This document shows, piece by piece, positions 26,635-34,882 of a stretch of 64,000 bases of DNA. Numbering within the stretch: position 1 is the first letter of the stretch; every line of letters begins with the position of its first letter. A program made the position numbers and the translations under genes. The DNA is from Leptolyngbya sp. PCC 6406 (lineage in GTDB: Bacteria; Cyanobacteriota; Cyanobacteriia; Phormidesmidales; Phormidesmidaceae): assembly GCF_000332095.2 (NCBI RefSeq), contig NZ_KI913949.1, positions 4,889,673 through 4,953,672 of the forward strand. The letters are read 5' to 3'. The notes under the pieces were generated by a model. The model did not search any database and was not told where the DNA came from. It saw nothing but the letters and a program-made list of their open reading frames with translations.

Positions 26635-27858
26635 ATGCCTACTTACGTAGCGATTGGTAAAGACAGTAGTGGACGCTCTCGCAAGGAGCGAGTCACTGCC
26701 GCTAGTCCCAGCGAGGCCCGAAACCTGGTAAAGGAGCGGGGGGTCTATATTCAGGACCTCAAGGAGGAGCGGGGATTTAACATAGATTTCACCGAGATCC
26801 AAACCAACTATCTGACCTCGGTCTCGGTCAAGGATAAGGCTATTTTCTCTCGTCAGTTTGCGGCCCTGGTCAATGCTGGCGTCGCCCTAGTTCGGGGGTT
26901 GGGGGTGCTGGCGGAGGAATGTCCCAATCCTAAGCTCAAAAAGGCTCTGGAGGGGATCAACTCCGATGTGCAGCAGGGCACCAGTCTGTCGGATTCTATG
27001 CGCAAGCATCCTGGCTGCTTCGACAATCTCTATGTCAGCCTAGTGCAGGCGGGAGAAGTCGGCGGGGTTCTGGATGAGGTTCTCAATCGTCTGGCTAAGC
27101 TGCTGGAGGATTTGAACCGCTTACAGAACCAGATCAAGTCGGCCATGGCCTATCCGGTGGTGGTGACGATCTTGGCAACCGTCATCTTTGTGGCGATGAC
27201 GGTGTTCTTGCTGCCTACCTTTGCCGAGATTTTTGAGCAGTTTGATGCGGAACTGCCCCTCTTCACTCAGATCATGCTGCTGATTAGTGCTTTCCTGCGC
27301 CAACCCCTGAACTGGGTGTTTATGGTGGCAGCATTCTTTGGTGCAGGGTTTCTCTATCGGCGCTACTACGCTACCCCCTCTGGTCGCCGGACGATGGATC
27401 GGTTTTTCCTGAAAATGCCACTCTTTGGCGATCTGGTACAAAAAACGGCGACAGCTCGGTTTTGCCGCACTTTTGGGGCGCTATCGCGATCGGGGGTACC
27501 GATCTTGACAGCAATGGAGATTGTGCGGGATACCGCTGGGAATCAGGTTATTTCTGATGCCATTGATGATGCCCGAGCTGAGATTCAAACGGGCGGTATG
27601 ATCTGTCTTGCCCTCCAAAAGCACCAAGTTTTTCCGGTGATGGCTATTCAGATGATTAGTATTGGGGAAGAAACTGGAGAGCTAGACCAAATGCTGATGA
27701 AGGTGGCGGACTTCTACGAAGACGAGGTGGAGCAGGCGGTGAAAGCCCTCACTAGTATCATGGAGCCGCTAATGATCATTGTTCTGGGGGCCATGGTGGG
27801 GTCGATTCTGATCTCGATGTACTTGCCTATGTTCAAGATCATGGAGATTGTCCAATAG
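26635..27858 (+). CDS. pilC: Type IV pilus inner-membrane platform protein PilC
   Basis: GspF/PilC-family membrane protein of 407 residues that couples the PilB and PilT motors to the pilus fibre. Two homologous cytoplasmic domains are visible, each with the FxRxxxxLxxxGVPxLxxL pattern (FSRQFAALVNAGVALVRGL and FCRTFGALSRSGVPILTAM). Three hydrophobic membrane segments are near residues 170-195, 220-240 and 375-398. The EVGGVLDEVLNRLA and EETGELDQMLMKVA helices repeat between the domains, as expected. Last gene of the pil series; 124 bp and a long palindrome separate it from pilT. Confidence 0.95.
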   Translation: MPTYVAIGKDSSGRSRKERVTAASPSEARNLVKERGVYIQDLKEERGFNIDFTEIQTNYLTSVSVKDKAIFSRQFAALVNAGVALVRGLGVLAEECPNPKLKKALEGINSDVQQGTSLSDSMRKHPGCFDNLYVSLVQAGEVGGVLDEVLNRLAKLLEDLNRLQNQIKSAMAYPVVVTILATVIFVAMTVFLLPTFAEIFEQFDAELPLFTQIMLLISAFLRQPLNWVFMVAAFFGAGFLYRRYYATPSGRRTMDRFFLKMPLFGDLVQKTATARFCRTFGALSRSGVPILTAMEIVRDTAGNQVISDAIDDARAEIQTGGMICLALQKHQVFPVMAIQMISIGEETGELDQMLMKVADFYEDEVEQAVKALTSIMEPLMIIVLGAMVGSILISMYLPMFKIMEIVQ

Positions 27859-28334
27859 GGGATCTACACAACAACAAGGTCTCATCCTTACGGGAAATCC
27901 CTTGCTTGTTCTGAGCTGAGCCGTATAGCCCTTCGGGCAATAGCCTCCGGCATGGCTACGCTAAGGCTAACGCTAGGGCGGAGCCTGCCCGGAGGGCATA
28001 GGGCTTGTCCTGCTCCCCTAGCTGATTCCAAGAAACTTCCCTCTGTGGCCAAGACCGAGATTCCTCCCGCTGCTCGGAATGACAGGCTTACCTCTGTTTC
28101 TTCCGGGCATTACCCAACATTTTGGGTTGGGTCAGTTGCTTGGGAAGAGGAACTGAGCCGCTGGGGAGCAATATTCACGCTCCTGTAACCACGGTTCTGA
28201 AACTTCCGCGACACGGGCAATCCCAGCTAACAGAAGCTTCTCCAGCAATAATTTATCAAGTGTTGAAATCTTGACTTCCCCGGTTAGCGTAACCGACGAA
28301 GCGATGCTCCCTGGATTTACCCTCACCCTCTCCT
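27859..28334. other. Intergenic region with dispersed repeat and transposase remnant
   Basis: This 476-bp stretch after pilC contains a repeat related to about 10585-10625 (GAGCCGTATAG-CC...GGGCAATAGCCTC, here 27913-27948). It extends into a GC-rich inverted repeat around GGGCGGAGCCTGCCCGGAGG. A fossil IS1-family transposase segment lies at 28171-28275 on the minus strand. No intact gene. Confidence 0.6.
28171..28275 (-). pseudogene. Remnant of IS1-family transposase N-terminal region
   Basis: The minus-strand frame reads VKISTLDKLLLEKLLLAGIA then RVAEVSEPWLQ. This is the helix-turn-helix segment of IS1-type transposases common in cyanobacteria, where DKLLLEK-x-LAGIARVTGVS is followed by WLQ. 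Nothing of the DDE catalytic part remains, and the frame ends in unrelated sequence. A decayed insertion between pilC and the NlpC gene. Family match is from memory. Confidence 0.6.
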
Positions 28335-29117
28335 ATGGTGGATATTCAGCCTGATTGTCTGACTTCTCAAGGTTCAGAATTGCGGTGCCTAGAGACGGTG
28401 AATCTGTATAAGACCCCTGACTGTGACAGTCTGGTAACCCAGGCGGCGGCGGGGCGACAGTTGCGAGTGCTAGCAGAAGAGTCAAAGACCACAAGGATTA
28501 TGGGTGGTCTCCTCCCTCAGGGGCGAGACCGGCCTCAGCGGGCCATTCCGGTTTGCCTTTGTGAAGACGACTATCCCGGTTGGCTGGCGATCTCAGATCT
28601 GCCCAAGCTAGAAATTGCCCCAGGTCCCTACCAGCCGACGTCAGTGGACGCCGCCACGATTGCCCAGCGTCTGCCCCAGGTGATTGCCTTCGCAGAAGCC
28701 GCCATGGCCCAGCCCAATGAATATCTCTGGGGGGGCACCGTGGCCCCCAATTACGACTGTTCCGGCCTGGTCCAAGCCGCCTTTGCCGCTGTGGGCATCC
28801 AACTGCCTCGGGACGCCTACCAGCAGCAAGCCTTCGTGGAACCTATTGCGATGGTCTTTGACCGGCCTCTGGCCATCGCAGATTTACAACCCGGCGATCT
28901 GATCTTCTTTGGTACCCCTGAGAAAACCACCCATGTCGCCCTGGCCCTGGGGGCAGGGCGCTATATCCATAGTTCTGGCAAAGATCAAGGCCGCAATGGC
29001 ATCGGCATTGACTCACTTGAGGACTTACGGGATCCCGTAAGTGCGCGCTACTACGCCCAACTGTTGAGCGCTGGGCGGGTCATCCGATCCTATCTGCCCC
29101 AGGGTCGACCGAACTAG
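28335..29117 (+). CDS. NlpC/P60 peptidoglycan endopeptidase with SH3-like N-terminus
   Basis: Cell-wall hydrolase of 260 residues. The C-terminal NlpC/P60 domain has the catalytic triad C142 (YDCSGLVQ), H200 (TTHVALALG) and H212 (YIHSSG). The N-terminal ~90 residues form an SH3b-type cell-wall recognition domain (LYKTPDCDSLVTQAAAG, then GWLAISDLPKL). This layout matches structurally studied cyanobacterial gamma-D-glutamyl-L-diamino acid endopeptidases from Anabaena and Nostoc, which cut peptide stems in recycling. No signal peptide, so a cytosolic recycling role is likely. Convergent with trpS, 101 bp away. Confidence 0.9.
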   Translation: MVDIQPDCLTSQGSELRCLETVNLYKTPDCDSLVTQAAAGRQLRVLAEESKTTRIMGGLLPQGRDRPQRAIPVCLCEDDYPGWLAISDLPKLEIAPGPYQPTSVDAATIAQRLPQVIAFAEAAMAQPNEYLWGGTVAPNYDCSGLVQAAFAAVGIQLPRDAYQQQAFVEPIAMVFDRPLAIADLQPGDLIFFGTPEKTTHVALALGAGRYIHSSGKDQGRNGIGIDSLEDLRDPVSARYYAQLLSAGRVIRSYLPQGRPN

Positions 29118-29218
29118 TATTCCGCTAGGACAATTTTGACGGGTCGAAGCCCCTCAAAATTCAACCCCAACTAAACTCCAGGGTTTCGGTCACCCGTCAG
29201 TCATTAATTGACTGAGCA

Positions 29219-30229
29219 CTAGGGCAGGGGGCTGTAGCCGAGAGCGGCTTTGACCTTGGCCAGGGTGGGATTTGCGATCGCGGCAGCCTTGTCCCGACCC
29301 TGCTTGAGCACCGACTCCAGATAGGTGCGATCCGCCGTCAGCTCACCAAAGGTGTCTCGAATGGGCCGCAGCGCCTCCACCATCGTCTCCGTCAGTAGAG
29401 GTTTGAACTGGCCCCAGCCCATGTCGGCGCAGGTCGTAGCCACAGCCTCCTGGGTCTGTCCCGACAACAGCATGTACAGCGTCAGCAGGTTGTTACACTC
29501 GGGCCGATCTGGATCCCCAAAGGCTAGCCCCCGCACCGGATCAGTCTTGCAGCGCTTAATCTTCTTCTGAATCAACTCCGGCGAGTCTAGTAGATCAATA
29601 CGACTCAGCTCCGAAGGATCGGACTTCGACATTTTCTTGGTGCCGTCCGTCAGACTCATTACCCGTGCCCCCGCCGCCTGGATCAACGGTTCCGGCACCT
29701 TCAGCACCGGAGCATCTTCCGAACCGTATTGAAAATTCAGGCGGGTAGCAATATCCCGCGTCAGCTCAATATGCTGCTTTTGGTCCTCCCCCACCGGTAC
29801 CAAGTCCGGCTCGTAGAGGAGGATATCCGCCGCCTGGAGTACTGGATAGGCGAACAGACCGATGGAGACATTCTCCCCCTGCTTCACCGCCTTTTCCTTG
29901 AACTGGATCATGCGTTCTAGCCAGTTCAGCGGCGTAATGCAGTTGAACAACCAGGCCAACTCACTATGGGCCGACAGGTGGGACTGGACAAAGATAGTGG
30001 CCTTGTCGGGATCGATGCCACAGGCGATGTAGGTCGCCGCCACATTTTGGGTGTCCTCCGCTAAACGGGTGGGGTCATGAGGAACAGTGATAGCGTGGAG
30101 GTCCGCCATAAACAGAAAGCTGTCGTACTCTTCCTGAAGCCGAACCCAGTTGCGAATTGCCCCGAGGTAGTTTCCCAGATGAAGAGCCCCGGTCGGTTGA
30201 ATGCCAGAAAGAATTCGTCGCTTACCCAT
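29219..30229 (-). CDS. trpS: Tryptophanyl-tRNA synthetase
   Basis: Class I aminoacyl-tRNA synthetase of 336 residues that charges tRNA-Trp. The HIGH-type signature is PTGALHLGNY at 12-21, and the KMSKS motif lies at 199-203 (TKKMSKSDPS). The dimer and Trp-binding segments (QAADILLYEPDLVPVGEDQ) are complete, and length is normal. The stop codon, TAG on the minus strand, coincides with a TAGTGCTCAGTCA sequence that resembles the ends of the mobile repeat at 31400-31537, so the last residues may have been set by a repeat insertion. Divergent from the 100-residue protein gene by 110 bp. Confidence 0.96.
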   Translation of the reverse strand: MGKRRILSGIQPTGALHLGNYLGAIRNWVRLQEEYDSFLFMADLHAITVPHDPTRLAEDTQNVAATYIACGIDPDKATIFVQSHLSAHSELAWLFNCITPLNWLERMIQFKEKAVKQGENVSIGLFAYPVLQAADILLYEPDLVPVGEDQKQHIELTRDIATRLNFQYGSEDAPVLKVPEPLIQAAGARVMSLTDGTKKMSKSDPSELSRIDLLDSPELIQKKIKRCKTDPVRGLAFGDPDRPECNNLLTLYMLLSGQTQEAVATTCADMGWGQFKPLLTETMVEALRPIRDTFGELTADRTYLESVLKQGRDKAAAIANPTLAKVKAALGYSPLP

Positions 30230-30339
30230 GGATTAAGTAATGTATCGGTGTGTATACTCTGTGAAGAATTGTATAAGAACCCCTGAGGAATTTAGAGTTT
30301 CATTCTTCTTTTTGCTGTTGTTGAGAGTTAAATAGCCCC

Positions 30340-30642
30340 ATGAAAACTGTTGTTGCCCAATCCCCCATGGATGCCCTGAAGGCAGCCATGCAACTGGCCC
30401 AGTCTGTTGAAAACCAGGGCCAAGCGCATGAAGCCTTCCATCAACTCTACGAAGAAACGCGGGCGGATAACCCCGAGTTTGCCACAATGCTGCAAATGTT
30501 GTGGCGGGAATATGTCGCTACCCAACGCTCCGCCGCCTTTTGGCAAGAGTTGTGTCAGGTGGAAAAGCATCTCTCTGAGCGCATCACCGAGAGCCACATC
30601 CAACTTCGTCAAAACTACCTGCGTCTGATGCAGGAACAATAG
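30340..30642 (+). CDS. Small conserved-looking protein, unknown function
   Basis: Unrecognised protein of 100 residues. The sequence is rich in Gln, Glu and Ala and is predicted to be almost all helix (MDALKAAMQLAQSVENQGQ, EFATMLQMLWREYVATQR, FWQELCQVEKHLSERI). It has no cysteine pairs, signal peptide or membrane segment. It lies 10 bp before the DUF429 gene on the same strand, so the two are probably co-transcribed. The coding quality (codon use like neighbours, clean start and stop) supports a real gene. Confidence 0.75.
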   Translation: MKTVVAQSPMDALKAAMQLAQSVENQGQAHEAFHQLYEETRADNPEFATMLQMLWREYVATQRSAAFWQELCQVEKHLSERITESHIQLRQNYLRLMQEQ

Positions 30643-30651
30643 GGTTGACGC

Positions 30652-31404
30652 TTGAAATTCCTAGGCATCGATTTGGGCTGGCAAACCGGAGCCAGCGGCC
30701 TCTGTTGCCTTGACCTGACTCCCCAGGGGCTACGCCTTGGGGACTTTTGTTGTGTGTCCCGCCACGATCAGGTGCTGGACTGGATCGAGGCCCACGTGGG
30801 CACAGATCAGCCTGCCCTGGTGGCGGTGGATGCCCCCACGTTAATCCCTAATGAAACCGGGATGCGCCTTCCAGATCGCCTCGCCCATCGCTACTTTGGT
30901 CGCTATGATGCGGGCTGCTACCCCGCCAATCGGGGCCGTCCCTTCGCCGCTGGGTTAATCCAGTTCAGCCAAGCTCTGGAGGCCCAAGGCTTTCGCCATG
31001 CCCCCACTCTGAAGCCCCAGAAACCGGGGCGTTACCAGATCGAGTTATTTCCCCACCCGGCCACCATTCACCTCTTCCGGTTGCCCCGCATCCTCAAGTA
31101 CAAGAAGGGATCTCTGGCTCAGCGGCGACCTGAGTTGGAAAAGCTGCGTCGGTATCAACTGACTCAGTTGCCTCACTTGGATCCGCCGCTGCCTCTGGAG
31201 GAGGGGGATCTGCCCCCAATTCCCACGGGGGGTAAGGCCATGAAGGCGGTGGAGGACCAACTCGACAGTCTCACCTGTGCCTACGCGGGAGCCCATTGGT
31301 GGTGGTGGGGTTGCGATCGCAACTGGGTTCTGGGGGATGAGTCTACGGGCTTCATCGTCGTCCCGGCCCCCTTTCCCGATCAAGTGTGTCCGGTAGCCCC
31401 CTAG
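30652..31404 (+). CDS. DUF429 domain protein
   Basis: Protein of 250 residues with the DUF429 layout, an RNase H-like fold: N-terminal FLGIDLGWQTGASGLCCLD strand pair, central LVAVDAPTLIPNETGMR, then RYQIELFPHPA and a C-terminal DQLDSLTCAYAGAHWWWWG. The acidic residues D6, D100-region and D-x-L-D resemble nuclease-type metal ligands, but the function of the family is not established. It starts with TTG at 30652 (AGGG 7 bp upstream), 10 bp after the helical protein. Its TAG stop is the start of the terminal repeat of a 138-bp mobile-like element, so the C-terminal residues may have been altered by that insertion. Confidence 0.8.
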   Translation: MKFLGIDLGWQTGASGLCCLDLTPQGLRLGDFCCVSRHDQVLDWIEAHVGTDQPALVAVDAPTLIPNETGMRLPDRLAHRYFGRYDAGCYPANRGRPFAAGLIQFSQALEAQGFRHAPTLKPQKPGRYQIELFPHPATIHLFRLPRILKYKKGSLAQRRPELEKLRRYQLTQLPHLDPPLPLEEGDLPPIPTGGKAMKAVEDQLDSLTCAYAGAHWWWWGCDRNWVLGDESTGFIVVPAPFPDQVCPVAP

Positions 31405-31537
31405 TGCTCTGTCAAGCCTCAATTTGTAGATTGGGTGCAGCGCTAGCGGAACCCAACATAGCCCACCGCTGTTGGGTTTCACTGCGTTTCACCCAACCTA
31501 CGCCAACTCACAATTTGAAAACTGACAAAGCACTAGG
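31400..31537. repeat. 138-bp MITE-like element with CCTAGTGCT(C/T)TGTCA ends
   Basis: The left end CCTAGTGCTCTGTCA (31400-31414) and the right end TGACAAAGCACTAGG (31523-31537) are inverted repeats with one mismatch. The inner parts continue to pair loosely (AATTTGTAGATTGGGT with ACCCAACCTACG). No ORF inside. The element provides the TAG stop of the DUF429 gene at 31402-31404. Single ends of the same sequence occur at 29209-29222 and 62520-62532. Confidence 0.8.
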
Positions 31538-31550
31538 GCGTGGGGATAAT

Positions 31551-31638
31551 GAACGAGGAAATAACATTTTTCGGTCCCCTCTGCCCTGGGGAGAGGGCTA
31601 GGGTGAGGGGCCGAGGTATGCCACGATAAAACGGTCAG
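31551..31638 (+). repeat. Dispersed repeat B, copy 2
   Basis: ATAACATTTTTCGGTCCCCT followed by GGGGAGAGGGCTAGGGTGAG and CCGAGGTATGCCACGATAAA. The reverse complement of this run matches 10740-10842, which has an extra nested palindrome. It lies directly before the glucokinase gene, so its hairpin could sit in the 5' leader. Confidence 0.75.
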
Positions 31639-31663
31639 AAACACAGCATTGATAACTTCTCCT

Positions 31664-32701
31664 ATGACCTATTTTCTGGCGGGTGATATTGGCGGTACCA
31701 AAACCATTCTGCGTCTCGTCAATGATGCGGGCGCTAAGTTGACCACGACCTATGAGGCCCAATACGTCAGTGCCAACTTTTCGGATTTAGTGCCTATGGT
31801 GCAGCAGTTCATGGCCACGGCGGCGGCGGCTATGGGACAAACGGTGCAGCCTACCCGAGGCTGCTTTGCCATTGCTGGTCCGGTGGTTAACCATACTTCT
31901 CAACTCACCAATCTGACCTGGAATCTCAGCCGAGATCGCCTTGCCGCTGCGCTGGATCTAGAGCAAGCCTCCCTAATTAATGACTTTGAAGCCATTGGTT
32001 ACGGTGTGTTGGGTTTGGAACCCGCCGACCTACAGATGTTGCAACCGGGGCATCGTGATGCCACCGCCCCAATTGCGGTGATTGGGGCAGGGACGGGATT
32101 GGGGCAGGGTTACCTGGTACGCCAAGGCGATCGCTATCGGGTGTTTCCCTCCGAGGGGGGCCATGCCGACTTTGCCCCCCGCTCGGAGTTGGAGTTTCAA
32201 CTGCTGAAGTACCTGCGGGATAAGAACCAGATCACCCGTGTCTCGGTGGAGCGGGTGGTGTCGGGGCAGGGTATCGTCGCGATCTACCAATTTCTTCGCG
32301 ATCGCGGCATGGCGGCGGAGTCTCCAGAGGTGGCGGCAGACATCACCACCTGGGAGCGACAGGCGGGGTTAGCGGCTAAAACCATCGATCCCGCTGCCGT
32401 GATTTCTAAGGCGGCCCAAGATCCGGGGGATCCCCTCTGTCAGCAGGCAATGGATCTGTTTGTCGGAGCCTATGGCGCTGAAGCGGGAAATTTAGCCCTC
32501 AAACTGCTGCCCTATGGCGGCCTCTACATCGCCGGAGGCATCGCGGCAAAAAATCTAGAGACGATGACAGCAGGCCCTTTCATGACGGCCTTTGGCGACA
32601 AGGGCCGTGTGAGTCGCCTTCTGGAAGATGTGCCCGTGGCCATCGTCCTCAATCCCCAGGTGGGCTTAATCGGGGCTGCCCGCTATGCGGCGGAGTTATA
32701 G
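31664..32701 (+). CDS. glk: Glucokinase (bacterial COG0837 type)
   Basis: Glucokinase of 345 residues that phosphorylates glucose with ATP. The phosphate-binding loop GDIGGTKT is at 7-14, the catalytic region is LINDFEAIGYG (Asp of NDF is the base), the GTGLGQGYL loop follows, and the PSEGGHADFAPRSELEFQLL helix is specific for the non-ROK glucokinase family. The ATG at 31664 is preferred; a TTG 15 bp upstream is also in frame. Monocistronic-looking, with a dispersed repeat just upstream and a convergent CPBP gene 38 bp downstream. Confidence 0.93.
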   Translation: MTYFLAGDIGGTKTILRLVNDAGAKLTTTYEAQYVSANFSDLVPMVQQFMATAAAAMGQTVQPTRGCFAIAGPVVNHTSQLTNLTWNLSRDRLAAALDLEQASLINDFEAIGYGVLGLEPADLQMLQPGHRDATAPIAVIGAGTGLGQGYLVRQGDRYRVFPSEGGHADFAPRSELEFQLLKYLRDKNQITRVSVERVVSGQGIVAIYQFLRDRGMAAESPEVAADITTWERQAGLAAKTIDPAAVISKAAQDPGDPLCQQAMDLFVGAYGAEAGNLALKLLPYGGLYIAGGIAAKNLETMTAGPFMTAFGDKGRVSRLLEDVPVAIVLNPQVGLIGAARYAAEL

Positions 32702-32739
32702 GGGAAGAGACTTTTCCGAAGCGATGGGGGACTTGAGCG

Positions 32740-33612
32740 TTACAGTGACTCCCGACTACGACGGTAAAACCAAACCGCGATCGCACCTAGCAAAACCAGC
32801 CCCATCACCCCCGCCAAGGGATTCCCGTCAATCCCCGTAGCCCAATTGGGGATCACCCCCGTTGGCTGCACGATATTGGCCACACTGACCTGGTAGTAGG
32901 CCCACACCAGCCCGCCATGGAGCCCCGCCGGCAAGGCCAGAGCCCCCGACATTCGCCGGAATCGCCCTCGCCCGAGGGGACTGCGACGCGCCCACACCAG
33001 AGTCACTCCCAGTAGCACCAACCCCACAAACTGGGGCCACGTCGCCACAATCACCTCCCAAGGGCGAATGTAATGCACTAGGGCAAACAATAGACTATTC
33101 ACGCCCAATGCCCCCGAGAGGCCATAGTCGGCCTCCAGTTCCAGCAACAACCAGCCTCGAAACACGAGTTCCTCCGCCAGCCCTACCACCACCGCCGCCA
33201 AAGACCCCTCCAGGAGAATGAACCCCATATTGGCAGGCAAAGGCATCGCCCCCCCCCAACCCAGGACAATTTGCAACCCATAGAGCGCTGCCACCCCGAC
33301 AATGCCAACCGCCATCCCCTGGACCCAGGCCCGCCCCCATTGCTTGCCGCCATAGAGCCCCAATCGTTGCCAGGGATGCTTTAGCCCGTGGACTCGCCGC
33401 AGCCAAGGACCGACACCCACTAAAAAGAGACCAAACCAAGTCAGTAAAATGCCGATGCCGAAGGCAGAATTGCCCTCTCGTTGCTCCAGCCAATACAGCG
33501 GCAGGGTTACCGGCAAGGACACCAGAATCAGCCCCGCCAAAAACCCCATAATCCTGATCGGCGCAGGGCTGCGACGAAAATACTGTCCGATAACCTTTAG
33601 GAATACAAACAA
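32740..33612 (-). CDS. CPBP family intramembrane metalloprotease-like protein
   Basis: Integral membrane protein of up to 290 residues with about eight hydrophobic segments and the Abi/CPBP motifs: E147-E148 with R152 in AEELVFRGWLL, H180 in FALVHYI, and H in LHGGLVWAYY. In the Rce1-type relatives these residues bind zinc for proteolysis of prenylated or membrane proteins. No prenyl substrate is known here. The frame opens with TTG at 33612 without a clear ribosome site, and ATG at 33549 is an alternative that would remove 21 residues before the first membrane span. It starts 7 bp after clpS on the same strand, so the two may be co-transcribed. Confidence 0.85.
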   Translation of the reverse strand: MFVFLKVIGQYFRRSPAPIRIMGFLAGLILVSLPVTLPLYWLEQREGNSAFGIGILLTWFGLFLVGVGPWLRRVHGLKHPWQRLGLYGGKQWGRAWVQGMAVGIVGVAALYGLQIVLGWGGAMPLPANMGFILLEGSLAAVVVGLAEELVFRGWLLLELEADYGLSGALGVNSLLFALVHYIRPWEVIVATWPQFVGLVLLGVTLVWARRSPLGRGRFRRMSGALALPAGLHGGLVWAYYQVSVANIVQPTGVIPNWATGIDGNPLAGVMGLVLLGAIAVWFYRRSRESL

Positions 33613-33619
33613 GGGGGGG

Positions 33620-33907
33620 CTACTCTTCCGGCTCGATGGAACTAGTCAGGCCACAGCTCTGAAGGCCCTCGCAATAGAATTCAGCGTGTTCCAAGGCACA
33701 GACAATCACCACCGCCTTACCCGCTGAGTGAGCTTGCATCATGATGTCCACAGCCTGGGGCGTCGTCAGACTGGGAACTACCTTCAGAAGCGACTCCACC
33801 ACATATTCCATACTGTTGAAATCGTCGTTGTGCAGCAGAACCCGGTATCGAGGTGCGGGCTTACGCACCGTGGCTGTAGACTTCTGCTCAATCGTTTCAA
33901 CTGCCAC
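33620..33907 (-). CDS. clpS: ClpS adaptor of the Clp protease
   Basis: ClpS-type adaptor of 95 residues. It binds N-degron substrates and delivers them to ClpC/ClpA-ClpP. The core is RYRVLLHNDDFNSMEYVV, with the N-D-D substrate-pocket residues, and AHSAGKAVVIVCALEHAE, with the H and V that complete the pocket. The start is GTG at 33905-33907, supported by AGGAGG 8 bp upstream, a strong ribosome site. Cyanobacteria have ClpS1 and ClpS2; I do not decide which this is. Downstream and co-oriented is the CPBP gene. Confidence 0.93.
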   Translation of the reverse strand: MAVETIEQKSTATVRKPAPRYRVLLHNDDFNSMEYVVESLLKVVPSLTTPQAVDIMMQAHSAGKAVVIVCALEHAEFYCEGLQSCGLTSSIEPEE

Positions 33908-34199
33908 ACCTTATTCCTCCTAACGCTGGAACCCGACTCCACCCCCAGATTCAACCGGGCTAAAGTGGGAATTGATCTAGAGGCCCCTGGGGCAGATTTC
34001 CACCAACATCGGGCCTAGCTCGATCCACCCATCAGTTTAAGGCGTCTAGAATCTCCTTAGCGCCCATAGCAGTCGTCAGTCCGGTTTGGACAAGACTGCG
34101 AGCCAATTTGCTATGGCACTGAGCATCAGATCAGATCCTTAGTATTTTCTGAAGCAATTTGGCCCCATATAAACATGACTAGCACCGTTTTTGCATCCC

Positions 34200-34691
34200 A
34201 TGGCACGGTTAGACTATCCAAGCCACAACAGGCCATCCCTAATTCCCCATCAAATCGTTTACCTAGAGCAGGACTTCCTGCGACTCTATGGGGAAGTGAT
34301 TCAGGTGGTGGAAAGTCGCCAGCGTTGTTGGGTCCGCCCCATGGCTTGCGTGGTGATACCTGCCGCCGCAGTCCCCCCCCCGCAAGCCATGGGGTGTCAT
34401 GTCTATGAGCGGCTATACGATCTGCGGCTAGGTCCCGATGTGATCTGGCCCCTCTCACTGTTTCAACCTGCCCTAGATCAAGATTGGCTGGCACTCTTGC
34501 CCTACCTTACTGAGGGGGAAGAATCGTGCAAATTATGCGATCGCACCGAAGCCAACCATCTCCTCAGCCAGATTCTACGGCAGGTGGTCGCCTATCCGGT
34601 CCTGGAAGAAGCCTTACCTACCACGGTTACCAAAGGAACACCCCGGCCTTCGCTGTCCACCAAAGATACTGGTGCAAAAATTGAACCCTAG
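34200..34691 (+). CDS. Hypothetical protein, probably cyanobacterial
   Basis: Unrecognised protein of 163 residues, no signal peptide or membrane segment. It contains a WVRPMACVV strand region near residue 45, an ERLYDLRLGPDVIWPLSLF stretch, and one C-x2-C pair (ESCKLCDRTEANHLL) that could bind metal or be coincidental. Codon use fits its neighbours. The ATG at 34200 is used; a TTG 9 bp earlier is in frame. It overlaps the convergent gene to the right by 4 bp at their stops. The C-terminus (TVTKGTPRPSLSTKDTG) looks disordered. Confidence 0.65.
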   Translation: MARLDYPSHNRPSLIPHQIVYLEQDFLRLYGEVIQVVESRQRCWVRPMACVVIPAAAVPPPQAMGCHVYERLYDLRLGPDVIWPLSLFQPALDQDWLALLPYLTEGEESCKLCDRTEANHLLSQILRQVVAYPVLEEALPTTVTKGTPRPSLSTKDTGAKIEP

Positions 34692-34882
34692 GAGCTGGGT
34701 ACCAACTGCACCCGACCAGCATCCATTTCCGCCATCAAGAGTTCTAGGGCTTCAAAGTCCGTATCCGGCAGATAACCGAGCCGGGTAAGCTCGGAGTTAA
34801 TAGCGTTTTCTAGCTCCGGCGTCAATCGTCGAAAATACAGGGCTTTCTCGACTAGTTTACGAATTCCGCTAGGTGCATACAT
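34688..34882 (-). CDS. Small hypothetical protein
   Basis: Protein of 64 residues beginning MYAPSGIRKLVEKALYFRRL and ending LMAEMDAGRVQLVPSS, an acidic helical protein with a Tyr-Leu-Pro turn (LGYLPDTDFEALELLM). I recall small conserved cyanobacterial proteins of this form but no function. A longer frame reaches 34981; the ATG at 34880-34882 is chosen because the upstream residues look unlike a folded protein. A CRP-type operator lies 114 bp upstream of this start and 216 bp upstream of the STAS gene on the other side. Confidence 0.7.
   Translation of the reverse strand: MYAPSGIRKLVEKALYFRRLTPELENAINSELTRLGYLPDTDFEALELLMAEMDAGRVQLVPSS

Noticed and set aside
33728..34018. 96-codon rightward frame opposite clpS
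   Set aside because: It lies antisense to a clear clpS gene with a strong ribosome site and has no protein signature of its own.
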